A DNA stretch of 64,000 bases from Shinisaurus crocodilurus (GCA_021292165.1 CM037878.1:289216971-289280970), one strand, 5' to 3'; counted from the first letter of the stretch, positions 20,048-30,888 are shown. Notes: a model not told the origin generated them from the sequence alone. A program made the numbers and translations.

Positions 20048-20281
20048 CAGTGTTCTCCAACCTTGGGTCCCCAGATGTTTTTGGCCTACAACTCCCAACA
20101 TGCCCCAGCCAGCATAGCTATGGGCCTGGGTATATAGTCAAGCGCAGGACTCTCCAACCTTGGGTCCCCAGATGTTGCTGGACTACAGCTCCCAGAATCC
20201 CTTGCCATTAGCCATGCTGGCTGGGGCATGCTGGGAGTTGTAGGCCAAAAACATCTGGGGACCCAAGGTTGGAGAACACTG
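20048..20281. mobile_element. Composite hAT-like palindrome carrying sequence from the 19.2-kb copy
   Basis: The outer ends are those of one normal family A insertion, with a perfect duplication CCTTAAGG (20040-20047, 20282-20289). It is 234 bp instead of about 135. After the left arm (to about 20,120), about 100 bp from 20,125 to 20,224 match 19,195-19,295 with one clear mismatch. The match includes unique flank (CTGGGTATATAGTCAAGCGC) and that copy's family B left arm. Then the family A right arm follows. Confidence 0.93.
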
Positions 20282-20576
20282 CCTTAAGGGGTCGGGGGGG
20301 GGTGAGTCAAGAAGAGAACATGGCATTGTGTCCTGAAGGCAATGACAAGTGAATAGAGGCACTGCAACGCTGGTGTAATGATCTCTGAGAGAGACCTCTC
20401 TCCCCTCCCTGTGCACTTCTGCCCAATACTGCTGCTCGTTTTTTGTTTTTTTTTATTATTTTGGATTGGTGCTTACACAGCAAATATCTATGATGGACAC
20501 CAGAGCCGGCAAGGTAAGAACAACGGAAGTGGCCTTATGCTGAATCAGACCCCTTGGTCCATCTAACACACCGGGG

Positions 20577-20818
20577 TAGGCAAGCGGGTGCCCTCCAGAT
20601 GTTTTGGGAGTTCCGCTCCCATCAGCCCCAGCCAGCATGGCCAATAGTCAGGAATCCTGGGAGTTGTCGTTCAAAACACCTGGAGGGCACTAGACTGGCG
20701 AAGGCTAGTCTACACCAGTCTTCTCCAACCTGGAGCCCACCTCCCAGATGTGATGACTGGAGGAATGCTGGGAGTTGTAGTCCAACACATCTAGAGGGCA
20801 CCCGGTTGAGGAAGGTCG
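20577..20818. mobile_element. Two adjacent family 2 palindromic MITEs
   Basis: The first (20577-20707) contains CCCATCAGCCCCAGCCAGCA and its complement. The second (20718-20818) reads TCTTCTCCAACCTGGAGCCC to GGGCACCCGGTTGAGGAAGG. Both diverged. A short CR1 subfamily B fragment lies just before, at 20,530-20,572. Confidence 0.7.
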
Positions 20819-21090
20819 GTCTCCGCTGACTGACAGCAGCTCTCCAAACAGGGTCCCCCCCCCCCCCAGCCCTACCTGGAGATACCAGGGATTGAACTTG
20901 GGACCTTCTGCATGCAAAGCGGGGGGGGGGGGGACGGAACCATAGAGCTACGTCCTTTCCTTGGGATGAACAGAAGCAGCCTGACAGAGGAGCAGGTGTA
21001 TGGTGTGGAGGCTTGGTGCTAAACAAAACATGGGTTGCAATAGTTTCGGAACCATGAGCCCCCCTCAATTGCCTGTGGGCCGTCTTATTT

Positions 21091-21256
21091 CATAGATTTC
21101 ATTATTATAGAGTTGGAAGGAGCCTACAAGGCTATCGAGTCCAACGCCCTGCTCAATGCAGGAAACTAGAGGAGGGGGTCTCCCATCCAAGTCATAACCA
21201 GGCCTGACCCTGCTTAGCTTTTCCACGCTCAGACAAAGCTGAGCCAGCGTGAGCCA
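21091..21256 (-). mobile_element. 5S rRNA-headed, CR1-tailed SINE, copy 1
   Basis: In the element's own orientation, the 5S-like head (GCTAAGCAGGGTCAGGCCTG) joins a CR1 3' end (GAGTTGGAAGG in + orientation at 21,110). The head keeps the central 5S internal control region but lacks the 5' third. Slightly diverged. Confidence 0.87.
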
Positions 21257-21552
21257 CAGGCCTGTATTTCATTGCACTGCGCCTCTGCTGGGTCGGGTAT
21301 CACTTCGTCATGGTTCCAGTAGATCCCCTGCAAAGCATCTTCAGGAATGAGCAAAAAAAAGAAAAGGAAAAAAAAGATGCAGGCTTCTGGAGAAACGCTC
21401 ACGAACAACTCCCCAGCACGGCTCAGGATGTCAATGAGTTACCAATTAATGGCACAGAGAGGTTCCGTTTCCCACCCTCGCTGCCCTTAATGGATTTTCT
21501 CTGCTGGTGGCATTTGCTGGTTATACTGTAACCAGTGCACAAAACTCCCATA
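21257..21552. other. No recognised feature
   Basis: About 300 bp with an A-rich tract (21,353-21,377). Nothing recognised. Confidence 0.45.
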
Positions 21553-21804
21553 CAGTCATGCCTTGGATTGAGAGCATAATTCGTTCCAGAAATGTGCTTG
21601 TAATCCAAAACACTCTTATATCAAAACGAAATCCCCCCCAAAAAAAATTTGTACAGAGATTTTTAATTTAAGCCATACTACTGTACTTGTATTGCAATAC
21701 GTTGCTTGTATATCAAGTCAAAAAAAATTAAATAAATATTTAAAAATTTGCTTGTCTTGCAAAATGCTCTCAAACCAAGTTACTTGCAATCCAAGGTATT
21801 ACTG
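21553..21804. mobile_element. Tigger-like MITE, complete
   Basis: CAGTCATGCCTTGGATTGAG to CAATCCAAGGTATTACTG, flanked by TA. The two TIRs differ slightly from each other, as in the other copies. Confidence 0.92.
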
Positions 21805-21954
21805 TATATGCTCCCGGGTCTTTTCTGGCGGGGGGGGGGGAGGAAAGTGGTACCCTGTGGAGTGGTGATGGCCCAGTCTGGGGTCAGTGTGTGGAAGAAG
21901 CGGGGCGGGACCTCACCTATGCTGTGAAATTGCAGTCTCAGGCCACTATCTGCA

Positions 21955-22213
21955 GTGGCAGTGTGGAGTAATGGTTAGTGCCAAACTAGGACTCAGGAGA
22001 TTTGGGTTCTAGTCCCCACTCAGCCATGAAGCTCACTGGGTGACTTTGGGGGCCAGCCACTGGACTCTCAGCCTAACCTACCTCACAGGGTTGTTGTTGT
22101 TGTGAGGATAAAATGGAGAGGAGGAAGGCCATGTAAGCTGCCTTGGGTTGCTTGTAAGAAGAAAAAAGGTGGAATATGAAAGCACTGTAATAATAAATAA
22201 ATAAATAAATAGG
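21955..22213 (+). mobile_element. Sauria-type SINE, diverged
   Basis: Head AGTGTGGAGTAATGGTTAGT, body CACTGGGTGACTTTGGGGGC, tail AAGGTGGAATATGAAAG with (AAAT)n. More mutated than the copies at 9.7 or 14.5 kb. Confidence 0.88.
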
Positions 22214-22309
22214 TGGCAGAGAGGGAGATCTGAGGTTGGAGGTGGTCCAATTGCACCATTAGGGGTCATGTCAAAGCCTTAATGGCAGAAAAATGGTTTC
22301 GAGGAGGGA

Positions 22310-22400
22310 TTTATTTATTTATGCATTTATTTAAAATATTTCTTGGCCGCCTTTCATGGCAGGAGCCCTCCCAAGGTGGCATACAACAATATTTGAAGGA
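22310..22400 (-). mobile_element. L2-type 3' tail
   Basis: (TTTA)n followed by GGCCGCCTTTCATGGCAGG and AAGGTGGCATACAACA, the reverse of a hairpin-plus-tail LINE end. Fragment only. Confidence 0.55.
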
Positions 22401-22606
22401 AGCAAGAGAGGTGGCCTCACGCAGGTGCTAAGGGCGGATTTGTCTGAGGAAGCAGAAGATCTTTGGATGACCGAGGGTGGTTGCGCTTAAGGAGCAAAGG
22501 CCGCAGACAAAGATGCGACAGGATAACGTCGTTCTCGCCCCCCCCGCCCTGCAGAGACACCCACGCTTTCTCCACCTCTATGCTCATGCAGCCACTATAT
22601 AGTTTA

Positions 22607-22711
22607 GCCTTCCTCAACCTAGTGCCTTCCAGATGTGTTGGACTTCTGGCTGGGAGATTATGGGCGCTGTAGTCTGACACATCTGGAGAGCGCCAGGTTG
22701 GGAAAGGCCAG
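22607..22711. mobile_element. Family 2 palindromic MITE, diverged
   Basis: AGCCTTCCTCAACCTAGTGC inward and GCGCCAGGTTGGGAAAGGC outward, around GATGTGTTGGACT and AGTCTGACACATC. Confidence 0.75.
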
Positions 22712-22857
22712 CACAGCTGCTTAGTTTCCGGTCTTCAACACATCTCTCCCACAGGTGCAAAAGCATTGCCATGTTTTTTTTTTTAAAAAATGGACAAAGG
22801 GGGTGTGTTTCTTTAAATAGTTACACAACAGGCAGAAATCTCATAGACATCTCATGG

Positions 22858-22918
22858 ATCATAACCAGGCTTGACCCTGCTTAGCTTTCCACGCTCAGAC
22901 AAGCTGAGCCAGCGTAGG
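22858..22918 (-). mobile_element. 5S-CR1 SINE, head only, copy 2
   Basis: In + orientation ATAACCAGGCTTGACCCTGC to AGACAAGCTGAGCCAGCGT. The CR1 tail is missing. Confidence 0.8.
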
Positions 22919-23640
22919 TGAAGCTTTTCCACTGATGAGGAAAGCATGGGTATGCACCTGTGCGTTTTCACTCATGCTTGTTGAAGGCCCAGTTTTGTCT
23001 GATTTGCAAACATGCATATTGCAGACATTTGAAAACTAACATTCAAGTTGCTTCAATGAAAGATACCTATCCCCCAGGCTTGGAATCGCAGAGAATTCTT
23101 GTCCTGAACAAAAGATAACGGTTTCTTTAAAATCAGTGGAATAGAGGGTATTTCTTAAAGAACATCTGGCAAGTTTATTTGCTCCTTCCAAGAAGTATGA
23201 CACAGCGTCTGAAGGTTTGCCTTTACATCTGGATGAAAATGCTGGTTCAGCCAAGGGTCCCCTGACATGGCAAGACACTTTCTCTCAGTCTTAGTTCCCA
23301 TCTAGAAAATGGGCTTGTGTTCATTTATAATGGGCTTAGTATATTCTATCCCTACCCCAGAAACTCAGGGTGGATAACAATGCCATAATACCGTAATTAT
23401 TTAATTAAAAAAACCCAAACCACTTGAACTGAGTATGCAAGTAGTAACAATTCCACAGCTGCTCCTAAAAATGTTATTAAACGGTAGATGGTGCCCAAAT
23501 TCCTTCTGGACGAAATGGGCTTCCCCAGGCCTTAGCATTAAAAACAAGAAGACAATGTTAAAATGTTTGGCTGAAATTCTGTTACACTGAAATCAATGAG
23601 AGTTTTGCTATTGACTTCAGTGGGAGCAAAGGGCACACAC
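22919..23640. other. No recognised feature
   Basis: About 720 bp of unique-looking, moderately AT-rich sequence. Confidence 0.5.
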
Positions 23641-23920
23641 CCTTTGAAGTTTCTGCTATTTTAATCCAGCATAGTGATAGCGGATTTTAACTTGTTTTAT
23701 TGCTTTGGCTGGTTTTAGCTAATTTTAAATCGTATTCTATCAGGTTGGCTTTATATTGTTGTTGTTTTTTTAAATCATGTTTGGCTTATGTATTTGCTTC
23801 TGTATTCTTATCATGTTGGTTTTATGGTTGTGTTTTTAGATCTTTGTATCTTGCATTAGTTTCAATTGTACACCTAGAGAACTTGTTTTATAAGTATCTT
23901 AAAAATACAAAAGTAACTAC
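23641..23920 (+). mobile_element. Possible L2-type 3' UTR remnant
   Basis: T-rich sequence with GCTTTGGCTGGTTTTAGCTA and CACCTAGAGAACTTGTTTTA resembles the 3' UTR of the L2 copy at 1.0-1.25 kb. Old, and weakly supported. Confidence 0.4.
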
Positions 23921-24335
23921 AATTCCTGCCCTGCTACCTCAAAAACTGGGAGAATACGGAATTGGAGTGGCCGGGAAGAAGAAAGAGCTATGATTTGGGC
24001 CTCGAGCCAAAAGATATGTAATATAAGCAGAGAAAGTCAAATGAGAACCAAGGCTGAAGTCAAAAAAATCCAGCAGGAAGTTCACCTACACACGCCCTTT
24101 CAAAATGAATTCATTTTCTATGGGGACTTGGGCAGAAGTTCCTATTGCATTGCACCTTTGCAGCTGGATCCAAATTTCTGGAGGATGGATCTGTCAATGG
24201 CTATTGGACATGAGAGGGGAGGCTGGGTCATTCCAGCAATCCTGCCCCCGAAAGACTACCGAATTTTCCCCTCTTGTATAGCATTGGAGCGCCCCCCCCC
24301 CCCGATCCTATGCAGAATTAGGTGCCCCTAAACCA
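23921..24335. other. No recognised feature
   Basis: A 113-codon ORF at 23,990 shows no domain. A C-run lies near 24,291. Confidence 0.45.
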
Positions 24336-24455
24336 GGGGCCTGTGACTGGTGGCCCTCCAGAACTTTTGATCTACAACTCCCATCGCCCCTCAGCATTGG
24401 CTATGCTGGCTGAGGCTGATGGAAGTTGTAGGCCAACACATCTGGAAGGTCACAA
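24336..24455. mobile_element. Family 2 palindromic MITE, diverged
   Basis: GATCTACAACTCCCATCGCC on one arm and GATGGAAGTTGTAGGCC on the other, around GGCTATGCTGGCTGAGGC. Confidence 0.72.
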
Positions 24456-24556
24456 GCTGCCCCTGCCCGAAACCCAGGGAAATAAACTCTGGATAGGATC
24501 GGGCTGTTAGATCTGCTCCTGGAGCAAGGGTAGGATGGGTTCTCCCCCCCCCCAAT

Positions 24557-24796
24557 ATTTATTTATTTATTTATTATATTTATACCCCGCCTTTTTTCCT
24601 GCAAGGAACCCAAGGCGGCATACATAATCCTCCTCCTCTCCATTTTATCCTCACAACAACCCTGTGAGGTAGGTTAGGCTGAGAGTCAGTGACTGGCCCA
24701 AAGTCACCCAGTGAGTTTCATGGCCCAGTGGGGACTAGAACCCTGGATCTCCCGAGTCCCAGTCCAACACTCTCACCACTAGGCCACACTGGCTCA
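24557..24796 (-). mobile_element. Sauria-type SINE, near full length
   Basis: TATACCCCGCCTTTTTTCCT to CCACTAGGCCACACTGG. AATATT occurs at both borders and may be a short target duplication. Confidence 0.92.
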
Positions 24797-24872
24797 AATA
24801 TTGTTGAACGGCAACTGTCATCATCCTTGACCATGCTGGTTGGGGCTGATGGGAGTTGGGAGTCCAACAACA

Positions 24873-25261
24873 GCTCCCCGGCCCTGTCCTGGAGGGTTTG
24901 GGGGTCTCATAAAAGCCGAAATACTATTCCTTCCCAAAAGGCCTGGGCGGCGGCGGAGTGGGGGGGGGGGAGCTCATGTACGTCTCTCCTTATTTCCTCC
25001 TCCTCCATCTTTTTTTTTTTTAAATTGCACAAGAAATGTTCCCAGAGACTTTTCCTTGCAAGAGACCATCCCCCTCCTCCTCCTCCTTTTTTTTTTTTTT
25101 TTAAAAGAAAAGAAACCACGCCTCTTGAGGGGGAAAGTTTATGTGAAATGTGTTTTAAAAAAAAAGAAAAAGAAAAAGGCAGAGAGAGAAAAAAGAACAA
25201 CGCAAAAATAAACACAACAAACAAACGGAAAACGCGAGCAAGACCGGAGGCCGTTTGCAAC
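24873..25261. other. Low-complexity sequence upstream of ARHGEF17
   Basis: Poly(T), poly(A) and (CTC)n tracts between 25,007 and 25,200. Apparent ORFs of 117-217 codons on both strands are low-complexity artefacts. Confidence 0.6.
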
Positions 25262-25674
25262 TCGAGCGGCCACTTCTGGAACTTTTACAAATATAACATA
25301 TATATAATTTTTAATTAATATTTTGGCTTTGCGGGGGTTCCTTCTCCTTTTTTGCACGATGGCGAGGGGGGCTCCCCCTCCCCGAAGAATTCCAGCGCAA
25401 GTTGTGGGGGGGTTTCTTCCCACTTTTCCATGGAGACGCGGGGGCCATTTCCTTTGAACCAAACGGGCCGGGCGGCTCTCGCTGCTGCTGCTGCTGCTGC
25501 TGCCGCCGCCGGTGGATTTGTGGGCCTGAAAAGTTTCCCTCGGAACCCGCCTCGGCTTTTTGAGTTTCCATCCAAGAGTTTTTGGAGGTTTTCCCCACAC
25601 ATACACTTCTGGAAGGGGGACAAGAACACCGAACCCGGGCCAGCCAAGCCGGATCGGAACCGCAGCAAACGACA

Positions 25675-25710
<36 letters not shown>

Positions 25711-26051
25711 GGGATCCGGCCAGGCGAAATCCAGGCGGCGGCTTTCCGCACGGGTGTGCGACCCACTCCCGGCGCGCTGCTGCTTTCTGCAATCCTTCCC
25801 CAACCCCAAGATCTGAACTTACTGTGGGAACTTGAGTGGAAGATTGCTTGCAAACTCTCGTGCGTGCCGCCGCCGCCCCCCCCCCCCCCGCGCCACAATC
25901 CGCCCCCTTTTCTCTGCACGGCGGAAAGGAAACACGGATGGCTGCAGGCGGCGTGCCCGGGACGGTTTAGGGGAGGAGGAGGAGAGGCGGCAAAGGGAAA
26001 GGGGGGGGGGGCGCTTCGGTGGGTGGGTTTTGGGAGCTGGGTGTGTAAACA
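25262..26051 (+). promoter_or_regulatory. ARHGEF17: CpG-rich promoter and 5' leader of ARHGEF17
   Basis: G+C and CpG rise sharply from about 25,320 and stay high into the coding exon, as in a CpG-island promoter. The leader contains a (GCT)7-type run at 25,481-25,502, a (CA)15 microsatellite at 25,678-25,707 and a C-run near 25,877. No TATA box stands out. The transcription start is not resolved. Confidence 0.65.
25678..25707. repeat. (CA)n microsatellite in the ARHGEF17 leader
   Basis: About 15 uninterrupted CA units in the CpG-rich region upstream of the start codon, a likely length polymorphism. Confidence 0.95.
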
Positions 26052-29000
26052 ATGGCGGAGGGGAGAGGTCCCCTCTACAGGAGCGTCTCCTTCAAGCGGC
26101 TGGAGAGGTGGATCGGGCCGGAGGGAGGAGGAGGCGGCCCCGGGGGGGAGCGGCCGCCGCAGCAGCAGCAGTGCCCGGGCGCACAGGCGTGCCAGGCTCA
26201 GCCTCCCAGCGCCAGGGCGCAGCAGCAGCAGCCGCAGCCGCCGCCGCCGCCGCCAGCAGAGCCCATCGGGCGGCGGTCGCCCAGCCGAGCCGCGTCCTTC
26301 AGCGTCTCCCGCAACGCGGCCAAGCTCGCCGCCGCCGCTCCCGGGCCGGAGCCGCCGCCGCGAGCCCTGCGGAGCCTCTCGCCGTCGGTGCGGCAACTTT
26401 CCCAGCGCTTCTGCGCGCCCCGAGGGACGGACGGCGAGCCGCCGCAGCCGCAGCCGCCCGGCGGCGAGGCTGCCCGCGGGAGTGCCACCTGCTGCGGGGG
26501 CAGGAGGGACCCCCGAGCCTGGCCCGCCGATGAGCCCGGAGGAGAGGAGCCGCCGCCGCCGCCGCCGCCGCGGGGCAAAGGGCTGAGCGAGCCCCCCAAA
26601 GCCGGAGAGGCGGCGCTCGACTGGCCCAGCGTGACCGAGATGCGCAAACTTTTCGGCGAGAGCTTTCGACGGCAGCAGCAGCAGCAGCAGCAGCAGGCAG
26701 GCGGGCTGCGGCGGCGATCCCCCGGAAGAAGGGCCGGGACTCCGGGGGGCCCACGGCCTGGCCGCCAAAGCCCGGGAGCTGGCGTCCGGGCTGCCGCTGG
26801 GGACCCCCGCTCCGCGCCCGCAAGGAGACATGGACGGCGTCGGCGTCGGCGGCGTCCTCCTGCCCGACGGGGCTGGCTCGGGCGGGAGGGAAGCGGACAG
26901 GCCCCACGACTTCCACGAGGAGCAGCGCAGAGAGACGCCGCCGCCGCCGCCGCCGCGCAGCTGCATCCCCTACCCGGGGCTCCGGGCGCACCGGGCACTC
27001 GCGGGTGCCCCCCGAGCCGAGGCCGAGAGGCCGCCGCCGCCGCCGCAGCAACCCCAACTGTGGGATACTTCGCATTCCTCGCATAGTTCCGCCAAGCCGC
27101 AAGCTGCCCCTGGCCCCCCCCGCCGCCGCCGCCGCCGCCTCCTCCTCCTCGCCGGCTGGCCGCCGCAGCAGCAGCTTCGTGGGGCGGGAGATCTCCAGCA
27201 GCGAGGAGGAGCTGCCGCCGCTGCCCTGCCCCGAGGGCCCCCCGCCAGCTCTCGCACCCCCCTCCGGCACCCGCAACAGCTGGCACCAATCTCCGGAGGG
27301 GTCCTCTGGGAGTGAGGAGGAGGACCCCCTGCTGGCCCCCAGGAGACGCTCCCTCCGGAAGAAACGGAAAGACCAGGCCTCCAGGACCAGGCCTCGGGCA
27401 GCAATGGGCTGGCCGGGATGCAGTGGTACCTCAAGGCCCAGCAGGACCTCTCCCAGTATATGCCCCTGCCGGCCGATGAAAGGACTAGGTCGTCTCCCGC
27501 TGCCAGCTTCCTCGGCGAGGCCAAGGCCACGGGCAGCGCCAAGGGTCACAAGCCGTTTGTCCGGGGCCTGTCCGAAGGCGGCGGCCCCTCGCTTGGCACC
27601 CACGGGCCCCTTTCCTCAGCGTCTCCCCTCCCGCTTGTTTCCAGAGTTTCCAAAGTGAACATCCCCCCCTTCCTGCCAAGCCCTTGTGGTTCTCGGAGCA
27701 GCAGCCGGTACTCGAGTACCGAGACGCTGAAAGAAGAAGACCTCCTTGGGGCCTCCTGGTCCGGTCAAGCCAGGAGCGTCCAGGGCGCTCTCGGTGTGTG
27801 TCGTTCCCCAAGCTTCAACCAAAGCGACAGCCTTGCCAGGCTGCAGCCGCAGATCCGGGCCCGTCCAAAGCTGCCCGCGGGGATCGTCAAGACGAAACAA
27901 GAGCCCCCTCCGTTCGAGAACCTGCACCTCTGCTGCCTTGAAGCAGCAGAGAAGTCCAAGCACAGGAAGTCGATGTCCAACCCGGATATCGCATCAGAGA
28001 CGCTGGCCCTCCTCAGCTTCCTGAAGTCGGACCTCTCCGAGCTGAAGGCGAGGAAGAAAGGCGGCAGGCCGAGCGACCAGGAGGAGACGGCCCTGGGCAG
28101 CACCAGCAGGTACGAAACTTACCACCACAGCGCAGCCGGGCGCCAGCCAGTAGGGAGAACCCAAAGTGAGGCTCAGCCGCCAAACCGTTGGACGCTAGGC
28201 GACCGGCCAACGCTGAAAGACCTCACAGCGACTCTGCGGCGGGCCAAATCTTTTACCTATTCGGATAAACCGGCGCCCCGCAGACTCTTCCTGCAGAGCG
28301 CCATGAAGCAGAGCTGTTCGGAGCTGCTCCTTACCACCACCACCACCAGTGACCACGATGGTGCGGTTTCTGACAGCGAACTTGGGCGAAGCGGGGAGCA
28401 GGATGGGCTGCCGGTCATCATCCAAGACCAATATATTCAAGAAGCCAGACAAGTGTTTGAGAAGATAAGTAAGATTGGATCCCAACATGATTATAACTTT
28501 GCTTTGGACCAACAAGACAGCAGAAGCATGAAAGGTGAAGGAGAGGAGGATGCAGAAACTCGGAAGGAGGAAGCCCCGGCGTGCTTGGCGAAAGCCGACT
28601 CTGAGGGAAACCTGTCCTGTAGGAAATCCTTAGAAGAACTCTCAGGTCCCGAATCCAGTATGACGGATGAAGGCATCGTAACCGAGCCAGAGACGGGCCC
28701 GGCCTACAGCTATCTCAACCCATCCGTTGCAGCGTGGAAGTCGGCGCACCAAAGAGGAAGTGGAGGCAGCCAGCCTGAGAGGGGCGAGATGCTTCTTCCA
28801 AACCATATTGCCAAAGCAAATAAGGAGAAGGAGGCTGTGGCCGACGAGGCCCTTCCCAATAGCAGGGTGGCACCCCAAGGGCTGCTAGAGGCACCGCCGA
28901 CTCCGAGCGCCCTTCGCCGCCGGAGAAAGTTCCCATCGGTGGGAAACAGTGGCTCCGAACCCAGCAATGGAAGCAACGGGGATTCCAGTGGCGAAACCTA

Positions 29001-30033
29001 CAGATCCCTGAGCGATCCCATGCCCCACCGGAGATGCTCCATCACAGAGGACTCGAAGAACTTCTCCGTCGACAGTAACCTCCTGGGCTCGCTGAATTCA
29101 AAGTCCGGCCTCCCAGAGCCCTCGGCCGTAGCCCTGTCCGAATGCACGGGGAGCGCGGCCAGCGACTTGTCCGTCTGCAGCGATGGCCTCAAGGACTACA
29201 GCGCCGTGATCCAGAACATTGTCAGCCAGCCCGGAGCCCTGGACAAAGTGATCGACGAGAAAGGGAACGGCAAGACCATCAAGAAGAAGTCCTTCAGCGA
29301 CCCCAGCCGCCGGGGCGAGCTGGCCAGCGCGGGCTTTGATGGGCCCGGAGATGGGCCCATCAGTGAGATGGATCAGAGCATCCCTCCGTCCAGCAGTGAA
29401 CCCATCCTCTCCGAGCAAAGAGAGCAGCTGAGGGAGCAGGAAGTGGGCAGGATGTACTCTCAGTCTGAGCACGTCCTGCTTCCGCCAGAGGAGGACTATG
29501 GCCGATGTGGCCCAGAACTATAGCTTCGATCCCAAGCTGGTGGAAGTCCTGTCCCCGAGGATCGTCCGTCGAAGCTCCAAGAAGCACAACAACAGAGTAA
29601 ACTGCCAGGAGAACAGAAGGGAAGAGGCCACGCCGTCCCCCGCGGTTCCCGCCACTCTGAGTAGGGTACGGCAGGCCTCCAAACACGTGCGCCATGCCAG
29701 CGAGCCCGCCACCTTTATCCCCATCTTGGACGCCCACCTGCCCGCTTCGCCGGATCAGGACGTCCACGTCGCCACGCAGGGACTCGCTCGGCTGCCCGCA
29801 AAACCCTACCCAGTCCCAGTTCTCCAAGCTCCGTCTCTGGAGGATGTCACCAAGCACTACATGTTGGCCCTCAGTTCGGGGGAGCCGTCCTCCGCCAGCA
29901 CTGTGGATACGCCCAGATCGTCACCTGCCACGCCGACCGCGACGGAACCCAAGCTTCCCAGATGTCCAAAGCATCATGAAGATTCCAAGTGCCGCCACCG
30001 CCAGCCGCCGGCACCAGGAGCAAGCCACAAGTG
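26052..30033 (+). CDS. ARHGEF17: Rho guanine nucleotide exchange factor 17, first coding exon (N-terminal region), five apparent frame changes
   Basis: ARHGEF17 (p164-RhoGEF/TEM4) activates RhoA-type GTPases and acts at actin and junctional structures. This exon encodes the long, mostly disordered region before the DH domain. The start is fixed by an in-frame TAA at 26,046 and a strong context (ACAATGG). Conserved blocks in order: LYRSVSFKRLERW, RALRSLSPSVRQLSQRF, WPSVTEMRKLFG, polyQ (26,672-26,697), SRYSSTETLKEEDL, RKSMSNPDIASETLALLSFL, RPTLKDLTATLRRAKSF, IIQDQYIQEARQVFEKI, LSGPESSMTDEGI, YRSLSDPMPHRR, FSVDSNLLGSLN, KKKSFSDPSRRGEL, PPSSSEPILSEQRE, FDPKLVEVLSPRIVRR, VRHASEPATFIPIL, LQAPSLEDVTKHYML, then SKPQV at the GTGAGT donor. 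The frame shifts near 26,690, 27,110, 27,350, 29,500 and 29,960-30,018; between these points the sequence is well conserved. At about 1,327 codons it is longer than the mammalian equivalent, partly from A, P, G and Q runs. DH and C-terminal propeller exons are outside the window. Confidence 0.94.
26672..26697 (+). repeat. ARHGEF17: CAG run encoding polyglutamine in ARHGEF17
   Basis: Eight CAG codons directly after WPSVTEMRKLFGESFRR. The reading frame changes just beyond it, so the tract length in the assembly may be unreliable. Confidence 0.95.
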
Positions 30034-30039
30034 GTGAGT
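30034..30039 (+). other. ARHGEF17: Splice donor of ARHGEF17 exon 1
   Basis: GTG|GTGAGT at 30,031-30,039 follows the codons for SKPQV, which in mammalian ARHGEF17 precede the DH region. An almost optimal donor. Boundary inferred from protein conservation. Confidence 0.8.
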
Positions 30040-30749
30040 TCCCTAGTGTTTTATTTTTTAATGTGTTTTAATTAAGTGCCTTGGAAGAGTTAAGAGTCGT
30101 ATTTTTGTTTGGACGTGTTGCGTGCGCTGACATTTGGAGGCGGGGGGCTCCACCTTTGCCAGCAGAGTTGTAAAATCCGGACTTGCTCTATCAGCCCGAG
30201 TGACGTGGACTACAAAGTCACCGCCCATTTCTGGACCAACTGTAAACGTGACAGAATGCAGAAAGAGAACATGCTCTCCCAAAGGTGCAAATGTGTGTTT
30301 GTTTGCTTGCTTGTTTTACTTGAACCCAGCAAATCTCGGCACAAAAAGAGCTCCTTCGTCTCTTCCTATAACAGTCGGTCCAGTATATATCTATTTTCTC
30401 ATTGGCACCTTTGAGAACGCTTTCTCTTTTCGCATTTGTCCTCCTCGCAAATCTTACGTGGGGATAACCAGTTCAAGAAGTGGGCCCGTGACAGCAAACG
30501 ATTATGTGGAAGCATGTGGATGCACTGAGGCATTGCTTCCGGTATCTGGATTTTGTCTCCCTAGTCATCATGGCCATGTAAACCCAGGACGCCTGGAAGC
30601 GGTAGTTGGTATGTACCGGTGTCAGTGTTTAATGGCGTGAGAACAATCCCCGATGCCAGGCTGAAGACATATTTCTCAGTGGGGGCCTTGCAGGAGCCGG
30701 TTCCGTTGACACGAGTGGGTTGTGTAGTGGTGACTGAGGCACTAAGGCA
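30040..30749 (+). other. First 700 bp of intron 1, no recognised feature
   Basis: Repeat-free to the eye. Such donor-proximal sequence often holds regulatory elements, but nothing specific was identified. Confidence 0.5.
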
Positions 30750-30888
30750 GCTTTCCCCGATGTGGCGCCCTCCAGATGGGTTGGACTACAACTCACATCA
30801 TCCCCCAGCCAACACGGCTGCCTGGGGGGGATGATGGGGGTTGTAGTCCAACAACCCATCTGGAGGGCGCCATGTTGGGCAAGGCTGA
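30750..30888. mobile_element. Family 2 palindromic MITE
   Basis: AGCTTTCCCCGATGTGGCGC inward; GGCGCCATGTTGGGCAAGGC outward; centre around CCAACACGGCTGCC. Flanks CACTAAGG and ATCTAAGA do not form a clean duplication. Confidence 0.8.

Noticed and set aside
24689..25318. 209-codon open frame on +
   Set aside because: Starts inside a reverse SINE and continues through poly(T) and poly(A) tracts.
25311..26966. 551-codon open frame on the minus strand
   Set aside because: It runs antisense through the ARHGEF17 leader and exon 1, is made of CG-rich low-complexity runs and a CA repeat, and has no domain. GC-rich sequence lacks stops on both strands.
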